A DNA stretch of 64,000 nucleotides from Typhlomys cinereus (taxonomy: Eukaryota; Chordata; Mammalia; Rodentia; Platacanthomyidae), in assembly GCA_023101885.1 (NCBI GenBank), contig JALPQD010000075.1, forward strand, positions 2,844,930 to 2,908,929. The letters are read 5' to 3'. The notes beneath the pieces were generated by a model. That model saw only the letters and a program-made list of their open reading frames with translations. It ran no database searches and was not told where the DNA came from. Position 1 is the first letter of the stretch; each line of letters begins with the position of its first letter. The translations under genes were made by a program, and so were the position numbers. Shown piece after piece: positions 45,297-56,117 of the stretch.

Positions 45297-45465
45297 AAGC
45301 ATTGGTAACATGGTGGCACATGCCTAGAATCCCAGCATTAGGGAGGTAGAGGCAGGAAGCTCAGTGTTCAAGGCTGACTTTGGCTATGTAATGAGCTCAA
45401 GGACAGCCCGAGTTACATAAGACGTATCTTCTAAAATATTAATAAAAATAATCAAACTCTAATAA
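45297..45465 (+). mobile_element. B1 SINE
   Basis: 'gcctagaatcccagcattag', 'aggtagaggcaggaagctca' and 'gacagcccgagttacataag'. Full-length, diverged. Confidence 0.8.
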
Positions 45466-45516
45466 TAACACATATACCACCATCACCATCACCACCACCA
45501 TTTGCAAGGATTGTTT

Positions 45517-46092
45517 TATACCTTTTTTATTATTATTTCAGCTCATACAAACTTAATGGGTACACCAGTTCCCTCCCTCCCTCCTCCTCCCCCCGAACCC
45601 CCTGCTCCCCCTCCCCTCCCCATCCCTCCCCGTCCCCCAGTGCCTCCCGCCCCAATTCCCAAAGAGTCCTTTCTTGTGCATGCCTGACTCTCCTCTGGTC
45701 CTCCTCTCCGATGACGTACAAGGACCCAGTGGCATTTCCCTGAACCCTTTCCCGTGTTCCCCTTAAGCATAGGAACACTACTGCGACTGCCAATCCCTTG
45801 CCTCCAAGGATCTTGGTGCCTTTAGCAGATGCTAGACTTTGTGAGGTCAATAGTGTGTTGGACATTGCGCAGGGCATGCAAAGTCCAATTATGATTGCTT
45901 CGGCTCTAACTTGTGTGGAGTATCTTGCAAATCATTGCTCCTCCCATCCTTTTGCTCTTACACTCTTACCACCCCCTCTTCTGCAAATGTCCCTGAGCTT
46001 CAGGATGGGGAGAGATTAGTCTGGCCTAGTTCTAGGTGGTTGATATAGGGTCTCTGAAGTTCTGGATTGTGGTTTGTTGATCTTTTGCAGTT
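45517..46092 (-). mobile_element. Rodent L1 3' end, inverted relative to 42.4 kb
   Basis: Reverse complement of the 42794-43386 sequence, about 94-95% identical by eye, including the 'gaagagggggt'-type motif and the C-rich (G-rich on minus) tract at 45573-45650. A 12-bp repeat 'tttgcaaggatt' flanks it (45501-45512 and 46093-46104). 5'-truncated. Confidence 0.9.
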
Positions 46093-46109
46093 TTTGCAAG
46101 GATTTTTTG

Positions 46110-46380
46110 TACGGAGAACAAAAGGCACTTTAAGGAAAAAGGAAGGATAAAGCTGATTGGCTGACTTAATATTTATACCAAAGACCCTTCTCTCCTTGTC
46201 ATGGTCTGAAATTCCAAAGCAAACAAGCAAACAGGACTGTAGCTTTTCAGTTATAGTGCTGATGTGGCATTTTGTACCTCTTCCCTCCTATAAAAGCTGT
46301 GGCTGCAGACACAGGCCCAGCATCTACTCTGTAAATAAGGCCCTGAGCTTGTTCCTACCTAGGTTTACATATCTGTAGAG
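46110..46380. promoter_or_regulatory. Promoter-like segment, possible LTR fragment
   Basis: Has an inverted CCAAT box ('gattggctgac', 46153), a TATA-like 'cctataaaagctg' (46289) and a downstream 'ctgtaaataaggccctgagc'. It lacks other LTR signs and could be chance. Confidence 0.25.
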
Positions 46381-46453
46381 AAAAGGGAAAACTGTAACTT
46401 CTTAGAGTTAGTTGAAAGTAGAAAATGTTTCGTGCAGAGGCAAAGTCACAGGT

Positions 46454-46455
<2 letters not shown>

Positions 46456-46487
<32 letters not shown>
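46456..46487. repeat. (GA)n microsatellite
   Basis: Pure GA units. Confidence 0.95.
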
Positions 46488-47565
46488 ACTTCAGGAAGGA
46501 GTATGGCAAAAATGTATGGTGCTAGATCTTGAGGAGTGGGTGAGCACTGGGTTTGTGGAGACTGGCAGTACCAGGCACCTGCACAGCCCTCTTTCCAAGC
46601 TCCTGGGAATGCCCACTGCATCTCTTTTTCATATTAGAACTAACAACTGTTCGTTTCCTGGGGGTATATGTCTTGTTAGGGAGCAGTAATAATGCATCAT
46701 TTTTATCAAGTTGCGTTTTGTCATTGTGATGGTAATGGAAAAGACTGCATTTTAATGTGTTGCAAGACATGGAAGCTGACTGAAGGCTTAACGGATCCGT
46801 CGACGGAGGAGGGATGTCTGTGGACGGTGGGGGGACGCGTGGTGGCGAGATCATGCGGGTGTTTCCCCTGATTTCGTGCATCGTCTGCAATGAGATGCCT
46901 TAGGAGGAGCCAGGGAGCAATTTCGTTTCATTCAGGATTCCTGGGAGATGTGGGGGGCAGAATCGCTTGTCTCCTGGGTCTGGTCGCATTTGCCCTCAAT
47001 CTCTCATCTGGTGGCCCCTGGAACCTACCTGTGATCCCAGGTTCAGAACATCATGAGGAGAGGAAGTGCCCTGTCAGTCGATGCAGGTGTGCGTGGCGTT
47101 ATGAGGAGGCCGCTTGTGGAAGGGCACGCCACATCATGGACGCCAGGCAGGATGATGCTCTCGAAGAAAATGAGCAAGAGAATGTGTATGGCACCTGGGT
47201 CCTGGCAGGTCGGGCAGCTTTCTACCTGAATCCCGCAGATGAGTGGGCGTGACATTGAGCTGTCAATCCCGCTGTTTTCAGAGGCTGATCAGATGGGTCA
47301 GTGTCTTGGAGGCAGCACTCATGAAGGAGCACAGCAAATGCTAACACAGGCTTCTAAGGAGGAGCCTGGCTGGGGAAAAGCAGCCATTTTGCTTTATGTC
47401 CTAATCCTAGAAAGACCTGGGGCGAAGTCTTGCCTGTGAGCTTGGAGGCTACGAGCCCGAGCAAGCCCTTGCTGATTATCAGGAGAGGAGCACCCAGGGG
47501 TCGGGTGTGCACGACCCTGGATTCCATCCCAACACCAGGAAAAAGTAGAAGCAGAAACAGAAAGA
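46488..47565. other. Unclassified sequence
   Basis: No repeat or gene recognised. CpG-rich patch at 46790-46860. Frames of 120-122 codons (46522-46890 minus, 46890-47252 plus) carry no motif. Confidence 0.35.
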
Positions 47566-47567
47566 GA

Positions 47568-47961
47568 AGCAGTTTGAAGTTTGGGTTCAAGAGTATCTCT
47601 ATGCCTGGTACTGTGCAAGTTGTTTCTCTTCCTCCTCTTCCTCCTCCTCCCCTTCCTCCTCCTCCTCTTCCTCCTCCTCTTTTTTCTGCTGCTGCTACTT
47701 CTGCTATTGCTGTTTCTGCTGCTTCTTCTGTTTCTGAAGAGGAGGAAAAGGAAGAAGAAGAGGAGAAAGAGAAGAACAAAGAAGAGAAGGAAGAAGAAAA
47801 GGAGGAGGAGAAGGAGAAAGAGGAGGAGGAGGAAAAGGATGAGAAGGAGAAAGAGGAGGAGGAGGAAGAATAGGAGGAGGAAGAGGAAGAGAAGAAGAAG
47901 AAATAGATTGAGTAGTACCAGGCATAGAGAGATGTTCTTGAACTCAGAACTTCAAACTTCT
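47568..47961. repeat. Long imperfect palindrome: pyrimidine arm then purine arm
   Basis: The left half (47622-47735) is CTC/CTT-rich and the right half (47737-47905) GAA/GGA-rich. The flanks are also inverted repeats: 'atgcctggtact' near 47601 pairs with 'agtaccaggcat' near 47914, and 'agtttgaagt' near 47571 pairs with 'acttcaaact' near 47949. Arms are unequal, about 168 and 226 bp. All frames here (up to 208 codons) are low-complexity by-products. Confidence 0.85.
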
Positions 47962-47999
47962 CGTTAAATTGAAGTTTCATCTTTATTTACTTATATTTG

Positions 48000-48262
48000 G
48001 TTATTATTGTGTGTATAGGTGTGGGTATATACACGTGTAGAAGAGACCACTATATGTGCCTCAGAAGTCCATGAGTGACTTCAGGAGTCACCCTGGATTG
48101 CTCTGGTTTGCTCTGGGGTTTCCCAGGCTCTGTCTTAATGGTTGGAAATGCAGACTGTGGCCATTTCTGCTTGGACTTTAATGTGGAATCTGGAGGATCT
48201 GAATTCTGGTCTTTTTGCTTGTGAGGAAAGGTTTACCCTTTGAGCCGTCTCTGCCACATTAT
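48000..48262 (-). mobile_element. tRNA-derived SINE (older subfamily)
   Basis: Minus head near 48250 ('ggcagagacggctcaaaggg'), with 'gattccacattaaagtcc', and a TG-containing tail near 48000-48035. Confidence 0.75.
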
Positions 48263-48367
48263 TGTTACTGCACGGCTAGTGATGCAGCTCTTACACATTT
48301 CAAGCCCTGTATCATTGAGCTCACCACTGACCCCAAGACCCCATCTTTTATAACCTCTTTTTTTTTT

Positions 48368-48495
48368 CTTTTGTGACAAGGACTTGTGTATCCCTGTCTG
48401 GCCTAGAACTCACTGTGTAAACTAGGTTGGCCTCAAACTTGCGGTGATCCTCCGTTCTCCACACACATGACAGGTATATGTTACCACACCTAGCT
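48368..48495 (-). mobile_element. B1 SINE
   Basis: 'cctggcctagaactcac'-type wording on plus ('ctggcctagaactcactgtg') and 'gcctcaaacttgcggtgatc' are antisense B1. Confidence 0.8.
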
Positions 48496-48589
48496 CACCA
48501 CAATATTTTTGACTGTTATTTTCTCCATGGTATGTGGATATTCTGACCTTAAAATCACATGTGTAGTAGATTGCATAAGCAATTCATCT

Positions 48590-49980
48590 CCCTGTAGAAC
48601 GGGCTTCAGGGAATCCAAGTGTTTTAGATAAAGAGCGTTTTTAGTTGAATGTTGAGATTTTTTTTTTCCTTGCCTCTCCCTGATTCCTGGATTTGGAAGT
48701 GAGCAAGTTACAGTACATTTTGATTTGGTTTTAATCCATCAAAATCAAGTTAGTCGTAAGTGATGGGAGAGCTTACTTTGTGTAGTCCGGAGCTGCCTGG
48801 AGACATCAGCCACATGCCAAAAGCTTGCTCGTTGCCCAGCAACCTTGCTGGCGGAATAGATTTTTCTGCCACTGGTTCCCTTTTTAGTCGAGGCGGAATC
48901 TATTAACATTGCTTCTCCAGCCCAGAGAACCAGAGCCGGAGTTTAACTGCAAAGCACAGTCAGGTTTTGTTTTGTTTTGTATTGTCTTGTTTGAAAAACT
49001 CAGCACATGTTCCTGGCTTCTGAACCCCACTACTAATTTCATTGACTTCTCCGTAAAGACGCAGAGCTTTTTAATATGACTTAACAATGTTGAAGCTAAA
49101 GCAGTCTGTCCCGCGCCTCCTTGGCCCCAAAGGAAGCTCTTTGTTTCATTTCTCTTGGAAATTAATTAGCACACAGGAAATGGGATACTGACCATGAGCG
49201 TCCAAGTTGACTGTGGAGCCCATTGGGGCGACCTCATTTGCCCCCCAACTTTAATTCTCTGGCAGGTATACTTGCTGGCTTGTGCTCTGACTTATCTGGC
49301 TAGTGAAGCTGTTACGTCTTCCAGGTACCTGCTGCAGCTCCGATTGCCTGTGTGTGCCTTCCTCTTATCCTTCAATCAAAGAATGTCTACTCTCCTTTTG
49401 TAGCTAAATACTTCAGCAACTGGATTGATGGTTTCCATCTACCAGGGGAGTTCACATGCCTGTCAGCCCTTTTGTTTTGCTTCTGCGCTTAATGTAATAG
49501 CTTTGGATTGCAGTGAGGGAAGACATCGCCTAAGACCAACATCAGGTGGCTGGACTTCTCCACCACTACAGAAATGCAATTTGAATAATGGACTGAATCA
49601 GCTAAATGCATCCCCTTTCCCCTTTGGAACACAAAGGAGCATCTTCGCACTGTTAACCCTCAGTGGTAGGAAAGATCAAAATCCCCAAGAATGCCAGCCA
49701 TCTAATGAAATGACACTTGGGTCTCAAATTAGAAATCTTGTAAACAGGCTTCCGAAAGTCTCTGGAGAGAAAGGGGATGGTACTTTTCCGAGAGAATGGA
49801 CAGTGGCCACTTCTATCAATCTTACTGGTTCTAGGGGGTCAAATGCTGAAAAGTAGCAGTTGTCCCTTGGTAGAGAAATGAGTGAGTTGACTCCACAAAG
49901 CTGCGGCTAACTTGGCGAAACAACTTCAGAACACACTTGCTGGCTTGTCCGATCAAAGAAGCTTATTATTATGATAACCC
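48590..49980. promoter_or_regulatory. Repeat-poor stretch, candidate conserved non-coding DNA
   Basis: 1.4 kb with no repeat recognised. 'ggaaattaattagcac' (49158) has a TAATTA core. A 143-codon frame (49425-49856) starts ATGATGG and has no domain I recognise. Conservation untested. Confidence 0.3.
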
Positions 49981-50084
49981 ATCTATTTAAGATTATACTG
50001 TCCCCAGCAGTCCTCCCCACTGCAATCTTGAAGAAACTGGGCTCCCAGTTTTACAAATAAGTTTAAAAAATTGTTTGAGGGCCA

Positions 50085-50372
50085 AAAAGATGGATCGGGG
50101 TTAAACTTCTGCCTCACAAGCAGAAAGGCCTGAGTTTGAATCCTCACATCCCATGTAAAAATATCAGACAGAAATAGGCTTCTGATCCTAGAAGGTGGAG
50201 GCTGGTAAGCTCCAAAGCAAAGCAAAGAGGAGGTTGAGCAATCCAGGGTGACTCCTGAAGTCACCCTGGAACCTCCACAGGCACAGACAGTGCCCTCTGA
50301 TACACATAAATATACACAGACAGACAGACAGACACACACGCACACACACACACACAAACGCCCCAAAATAAA
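50085..50372 (+). mobile_element. tRNA-derived SINE (older subfamily)
   Basis: 'cggggttaaacttctgcctc', 'cctgagtttgaatcctcac', 'cccatgtaaaaatatcag', 'gagcaatccagggtgac', 'aacctccacaggcacag', and an interrupted CA tail with CAGA units. Confidence 0.85.
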
Positions 50373-50982
50373 TTTAGTAAAACTGCTTAAGTTTATACTG
50401 CTAATCACAGGTGGCAGAATGGGAATTAATTGAAACAGTCCCGCTCCAACTTGGAGTTGCCGTGCCTTGTGGAAGGAGAAGTACTGCTTCCCTAACTTTT
50501 AGCATTGTATTGTTGTGTCCAGTAAATCTGTCAGTATGCCTCTTATGCCTATGTGAGGGGTCTGGGCTAGGCATTGGGAACAAGAAAATCTTTACTTTCA
50601 CAAAATTACCTAAAAAAGGTGGGAGAACCCCCTCCCCCAAGTCCAGCCGTGAAATAAATAAGAAACTAGCGATGAGATAAGGTGGACCGAGAACGCGGGT
50701 GAGAGTGGATAGCTGTGCGTTATCTGCTGAAGGACAGCCGTGTTCTTACTGCTGGAAGAAAACATGCTGATAAGTCGAAGACTCTGAAGGTGACCCCCTC
50801 GTCGCCCGCCGAGTTGTATCACAGGAGCCAGGCCTGCCCGGTGAGGTAGCCAGTGTTGCATCCTTCCTACTGCCCTAACTCCAGAGAGTCGGTGGGGGGA
50901 GGTGTAAAGGTATGATAAAGGTCCTGACCTGCACTTCTACAAGACAGGTCGACAAGAGAAACGAGTGGCAGATTGATCCTTC
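50373..50982. other. Unclassified sequence
   Basis: No gene or repeat recognised. Confidence 0.3.
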
Positions 50983-51002
50983 AGAAATGGAGACCCACAG
51001 AA

Positions 51003-52756
51003 GGTGGGAAGGAATGGTTAAGGTGAAACCTTTTAAAGGGCAGATTGAGGATTCCATGACAAGTCGGGTGAGGGAGGATAATTAGGAAAAATACATAGTG
51101 GGGAATGAAGGGATGGGAGATAAGGAGAGACTTATAGAAGAACTCTAAGAAAGAAAGGAACAAGAATGGGTAGTCCCTATGCAGAGGAGCATAGAGTGGG
51201 GAAAACAGGGGGGGAAGCCCTGAGGTGATCAACTTAGAACCCAGTAGCAATTAAAACTATACTAAAAAATGTAACAGGAATGTGATTTTCCTGATAAAAT
51301 GTTGGTCAGAGAGGTCTCAAAGGCCCCCAAACATTGTATGTAGGCTTTTGCCGTTGCTCTTGATTGCTCTTCAAAAAACTGTCATTGAGACTCTATTACT
51401 GAAGATGGAACACATATGGATCACAGGACATGGGCAAAATACATCAACTGGAACTGGTCTGAGAACTTCCTCCTTGTTAGATAGCCTACAAAGTGCCAAG
51501 GAGTACTGTAGAAGCTACTAAGAGAGAGAGAAATAATCACAGGCCTCATCAATGTATGAGATCTGCAAGTTGTAATACAAATCACCATGGCGGGGCTGGA
51601 GAGGTGGCTCAGGGGTTAAGCCTCTGCCTTGCAGGCGGAAGGTCCTGAATTCCGATCTTAGACCCCACGTATAGACGCTGGGTGGAAGAGGGGGCAGCCT
51701 GCGTTTCTGGTCCTGGTAGGGCAGAGCCTGTGAATCCTGGGGCAGAGTAAACAAGGAGGTGGAGGTGTCCATGGTGGTTCCCGAATTCGTCCATGGTTCT
51801 ACACACACACACATACACACACATATATGCACACACGCACACACATGCAACAGGTGACCACCAGTGTAATAGTGGCATGAGTATCAAGGAGACAATCAAC
51901 AACTTTCTGATTGAACTAAAGACCTGCTTGTCAGAATGTAACACATTCCTGTTACTGTTAATAGAACAAGAACCTGAAAAAGGGAAGAAAATAGATCAAT
52001 ATGGAAAAACAGCCAATGAACCTATGGATAGGACAGTATATCAAACTGCTCTGTAAATAGCTGCTATTATACCATAGATATGAAGAACACTTAACACTCA
52101 GCCTAGAAGTCTTCTTCTACAGTAGAGGTAGAGGATCTCCACATCCTGACAGCATTCAGGCTAGGACAGTAGAACGGTGAAGTGGTCAGCAATGGACAGC
52201 TACCAGAGTACTAGCGACTCAGCAAGGCTCACCCAGAATCAAGCCAACATAATCTCTTCCCATTAGGCTTTGGGAACTTCACAGAAGAGGGGACGACGAG
52301 ATTATAAAAACTTAAAGATGGGACGGTCCACCATTGGACAAGACAGTCCATTCAAGGCAGGACTGCTGCATCTAGGAACTCACTGCAGTGAGACTTGTCC
52401 TTACCAGACCTGCATAATGACTGCCATACCAACATGCTCCCATAGACTATTGAGGAACTCAAGAGAGATAAGAGCATATAGTGGAAACCTTGGGGATTAA
52501 AGCAGAATGAGTGAAGGAAAATGTTGCTTTCAGTGGGGTGACCAGAAGAGAGGTAACTTGGCATGCCACAAGAGTCCCGAATCCCTACACAAGTAAACAA
52601 GCCAGAGACGACCCTGGGGTCCATAGAAGCAGACAGGCAGGAAGGCAAGAGGGAGTGGAATGGATTGATGAAAAAATGGGAGGAAGAGGATAGAGGGAAG
52701 CATGGATAAGTACTCAATGCTTGTAAAACCGAAAAATAAAATAATAATTTAAAGTA
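51003..52756 (+). mobile_element. Rodent L1 with exact 20-bp target-site duplication
   Basis: Carries 'ctttgggaacttcacagaag' and 'aggggacgacgagattataa' in rodent L1 3' UTR order, purine-rich 52640-52700 and an AT-rich tail. The 20-bp repeat 'agaaatggagacccacagaa' flanks it exactly (50983-51002 and 52757-52776). A young SINE lies inside. 5'-truncated, no ORF retained. Confidence 0.9.
51592..51852 (+). mobile_element. tRNA-derived SINE, young subfamily, nested in L1
   Basis: 'ggggctggagaggtggctca', 'gaccccacgtatagacg' and 'gtagggcagagcctgtgaat', then a CA-rich tail. It interrupts the L1 3' UTR. I find no clear target-site duplication. Confidence 0.85.
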
Positions 52757-52829
52757 AGAAATGGAGACCCACAGAATCAGGGAAAACTGTTTTCATGCCG
52801 AGGTACGGTGAAGTATGACCCTGTGATGT

Positions 52830-53595
52830 CAGTATTATTAACCAAAGGCAGACTTCTGGGTTTCAGAGATACCAGAGAGGGATCTTTATATTAAGGCATG
52901 CCTGAGAGAGATGGTCTTTGATTGCTTTAATTAAGGTGGGAAGACCCACCCATTGTGGGTGGTACCATTCGTTAGGTTTAGTGCGTGGGTATATATGAAA
53001 GCAAGCAAGTAAGCTGTGTGCTTTCATGGATTCATCTATTGCCCTCTGCTCCTGACTGCGGATGTAATGTGAATAGTTCTCTCAAGGTCTTGCTGCTGTG
53101 GTTTCCCTGCTGTGATGGACTGTGTACTAGATAGATACCAGTGTCAGCTCCACAACTGAGAATTGAGTCTTCACACCCCAATGAAGGATTATTTAGTTAA
53201 AGCAAATCCTGAGCAAGCTTGCGGGTGATTCGGTGATGTGAGAAGACTTAGCGCATAATGGATAGGGTCTCCTCTCTGGGCAGATGGATAAGATGGAGAA
53301 ATAAGTACTTGATTTGAGCAGGTTGGCCAGCTAGGAAGCATGCTTTTATCTCAGCTCTTCCTGTGAAATAGTTCTCTGGGCTCCTGAGGTTGGTATGAAC
53401 TCTCCTACTATCCTCATAGACTGTAGTCAAGAATCGTGAGCATGAATAAACCCTCATTCCCTTCAGTTATTTGGTCATGTATTCATGTCAGCAGCGGACT
53501 GCAGGCTGGAATTGTGAGCTGGAATAACCCTTTCCTTCCCTTAAGTTGCTTGGGTCAGGAAAGTTGTCGCAGCAATGAGTAGTGAAACCAAGATA
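52830..53595 (+). mobile_element. URR1-like element, interrupted by another URR1-like element
   Basis: The outer copy runs 52830-53125 ('ggcatgcctgagagagatgg', 'gtgggaagacccacccattg') and resumes at about 53505-53595 ('ttgtgagctggaataaccct', 'cagcaatgagtagtgaaacc'). Removing the middle joins the outer copy in order. Confidence 0.5.
53125..53505 (+). mobile_element. Inner URR1-family-like element
   Basis: 'gggcagatggataagatgga', 'aataaaccctcattccct' and 'ttatttggtcatgtattcat'. Similar to the reverse complement of the 28.5 kb copy. Confidence 0.5.
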
Positions 53596-53942
53596 ATAGC
53601 AGTGTAGAAATGTGTTTAGAAAAAGGCTGTGGCTTCACAGTGATGGTTGGATGGAAAACCCTTCTGGTTCTTCTTGGTTTTTTAACAAGGAACCTTCTGG
53701 AATATGCAGGTCTTGTGAACAACCATCAGACAAGTCAGGTCAGAGAATTACTTTGTGGCTAGTGCTGGCACAAAAAGATGTGGCAAGGTTAGGGTCATGT
53801 CCTTAAGATTGATGTCTGGGCGAGATGGAGTCCAATTTCCATCAGTACATCATGAGGAAGAGAAATGTAGTTTCTCTGTGCCATCCTGGGAGAAGAAGGG
53901 AACTGGAGAAAATAAGTCAGGAGCTTTAAAAAATACCTTCCC

Positions 53943-54175
53943 AGGGCTGGAGAGATGGCTCATGGGTTAAGATTCTTCCTCGAAAGCAAATGGTCCTGAG
54001 TTCAGATCCCAGGTCCCACGTAAAAACGCCAGGTAGGAAAGGTAGCAGCCTGGACTTCTGGCCATGGTGGGCGGAGCCTGGGAAATCCCAGAGCGAAGCA
54101 AGAAGGAGGTAGAAGCAATCCAGGATGATTCCTGAAGTCACCCTTGGTCCTCCACAGGGACGCACAGTACCTCTG

Positions 54176-54216
<41 letters not shown>

Positions 54217-54243
54217 AAGTAAATAAATAAATAAAATATTTTT
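53943..54243 (+). mobile_element. tRNA-derived SINE (older subfamily, well preserved)
   Basis: 'gggctggagagatggctcat', 'cccacgtaaaaacgccaggt', 'cagagcgaagcaagaagg', 'caatccaggatgattcctga' and a pure CA tail (54179-54214). It offers the cleanest older-type sequence in the window. Flanks 'aaaaaataccttccca' and 'aaaaagacttccca' may be a diverged target duplication. Confidence 0.9.
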
Positions 54244-54261
54244 TAAAAAGACTTCCCACGT

Positions 54262-54605
54262 ATCATGGTGTGAATGTGAGTGTCTCCTACAGGCCTGTGT
54301 GTTTGAATCCTTAACTGATGATCATGTTCGGGAAGGTCAAGGTACCTTTAGGACGCGGAGCCTTGCTGGAGGAAGAGTCCTCCACAGGAGGTGGGCCTTG
54401 AGCTTTGGTGGTCCAGCCCTGTTTCCATGGTTTGCTCTTGTTCTCTCTGCCTTCCTGGTGGTCTTCTCCAACTTCTACTTCCCAGCCATGCCCTCTGCTA
54501 TGAGCTTCTTGCCATGATGGAATATAGCACCCTTGGAACCGTAAGCCAAATAATATCCCTTTCTCCCTTTTAAGCCTTGTCTCATAGCAGCAGAAAGAAT
54601 AGCTA
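54262..54605 (+). mobile_element. URR1-like rodent repeat
   Basis: 'tgtgtttgaatccttaactg', 'ccttgctggaggaagagtcc', 'gtaagccaaataatatccct'. Its 3' end recalls the other URR1-like copies. Confidence 0.55.
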
Positions 54606-54639
54606 CACCATGCCCTTCAGTTCCGAGCCCACAACCTGC

Positions 54640-55085
54640 CAATGCGCCTCTCATCGTTAGATACCTTTGTCCACTTGACAATTGCAGGCTGGAGGTCTGG
54701 GGACAGTTGAGAATTGATAGTGGAGTTGAGCCCTGGGGCAAGCGTGTGGGAGACTGTCTGATTGTGGAGGGTCCAGTCCATAGTGGGTGGGACTAGGCAG
54801 GCCCTGGACAGGTGGATAAGATGGGGGAACTGGTTGGGGAAGTTGATATTCTTTGATATTCTTGGCCAGACACGCTGATCTGGCAACTAAGGGTTGATTG
54901 TTCCTCTCTCAGTAGTCCTGCGGATGTATGAATATGATGTAACTAATTCCCTTGGCCCCTAGCACTGGTGTGGACTCTGCTGTCAAACTGTTCTGAATTG
55001 AACTCTAACTGGACAATTGTAAGCAAAAATAAAACCTCTTGTCCCTTAAGTTGTTTGGTCATGAATTTATCAGCAACATACAGAG
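54640..55085 (+). mobile_element. URR1-family-like repeat
   Basis: 'ccacttgacaattgcaggct', 'gtgggtgggactaggcaggc' and 'aataaaacctcttgtccctt', then 'gtttggtcatgaatttatca'. Opposite orientation to 28.5 and 40.5 kb. Confidence 0.55.
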
Positions 55086-56038
55086 TCACTACAACAGCAC
55101 CATACTTTGGTCTAGACCTCTTCTACTCCTGTGGGTCACTTTGCTTGGCAATTCATTCATTCATTCATTCAGATCCTTCCTGTTGCAAACATTTACCAGA
55201 CACGATCTACTTACTATAGAGAAAACTATGCACAACCCAAATTTTCCTGAGTTCCTATCTGTCTCTTAATATGGAGACATTCCATATGGCAGACTGCTGT
55301 GATCTGTCTGTGGACATGTTAGCCTTTCCAAATTTGATTTTCAAAGTCAGATGGCTAATTCTTTTGCCTGTTCACCGGTCCCTCAGGCAATTCTGCATGC
55401 AAGTGTTTTTTTTTTTTAATGTGTACTGTGAAACTCGAGTGTGAGGATTTGTGGGAGTTTTACTGCGCTAAACAGATATTCGAGAAGGCCGTGGTCAAAA
55501 TCGATTTACTTGGCTGGTGTAGCATCTGTTTCTAAGTCTTGATCTCACCACATGCCCTGCACTCGCTTCTTTCTGGCCTTGCTGTCTGTCTGCGTGAAAA
55601 GGATCAGAAATATCCTGGCTCCTGGGCAGGGCTGTGTATTTAATGTGGAGATTGCTTTTTCTTATGATGGGAAGGGGGCGGAGCAAGGAAACAGCTCAAA
55701 ACATCCCTTCCTTGCATTTTCCGTCTATTGCTGATGCATGGTGATATTTGGATATCAGATTTCATAGAAAAGTACAAACAGCCCCGGGCGCTGTTTTTGC
55801 AATTTCATATTAAACTCATTTCCTTGGAAATCTGGCCAGAGAGGAGTTTTCTTGCAACCTTTCTTCCCTTTTGGCACGTTTCTTTTTCCCACTTGGCCAA
55901 GTTGCACATATTTTTGCTTTATTGTAAGAACAGGCAGCGGCCGTGGACTGACCTTGCTCAGCTCCTCCTAGTTATCCACAGGGTCTCGGGCCATCTGGAA
56001 CATGTCTGATGATTCCGTATGCACATGCACACCACACC
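55086..56038. other. Unclassified, repeat-poor sequence
   Basis: Small ATTC tract at 55152-55172. 55740-55920 ('tttccttggaaatctggcc') is repeat-free. Frames of 60-93 codons have no motif. Confidence 0.35.
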
Positions 56039-56039
<1 letters not shown>

Positions 56040-56077
<38 letters not shown>

Positions 56078-56080
56078 ACA
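56040..56080. repeat. (TC)n microsatellite
   Basis: Nearly pure TC. Confidence 0.95.
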
Positions 56081-56117
56081 TAAGTGGATTTTTTTAAAAA
56101 TTGAAAAACGAAAAATA

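Noticed and set aside
46110..46380. Gene promoter
   Set aside because: CCAAT and TATA-like motifs are present, but there is no CpG island and no first exon recognised downstream. Kept only as a weak promoter-like segment.
47354..47980. 208-codon minus-strand frame (and 128-147 codon plus frames)
   Set aside because: Composed of the pyrimidine/purine palindrome, giving Ser- or Glu/Lys-rich low-complexity peptides. Not a gene.
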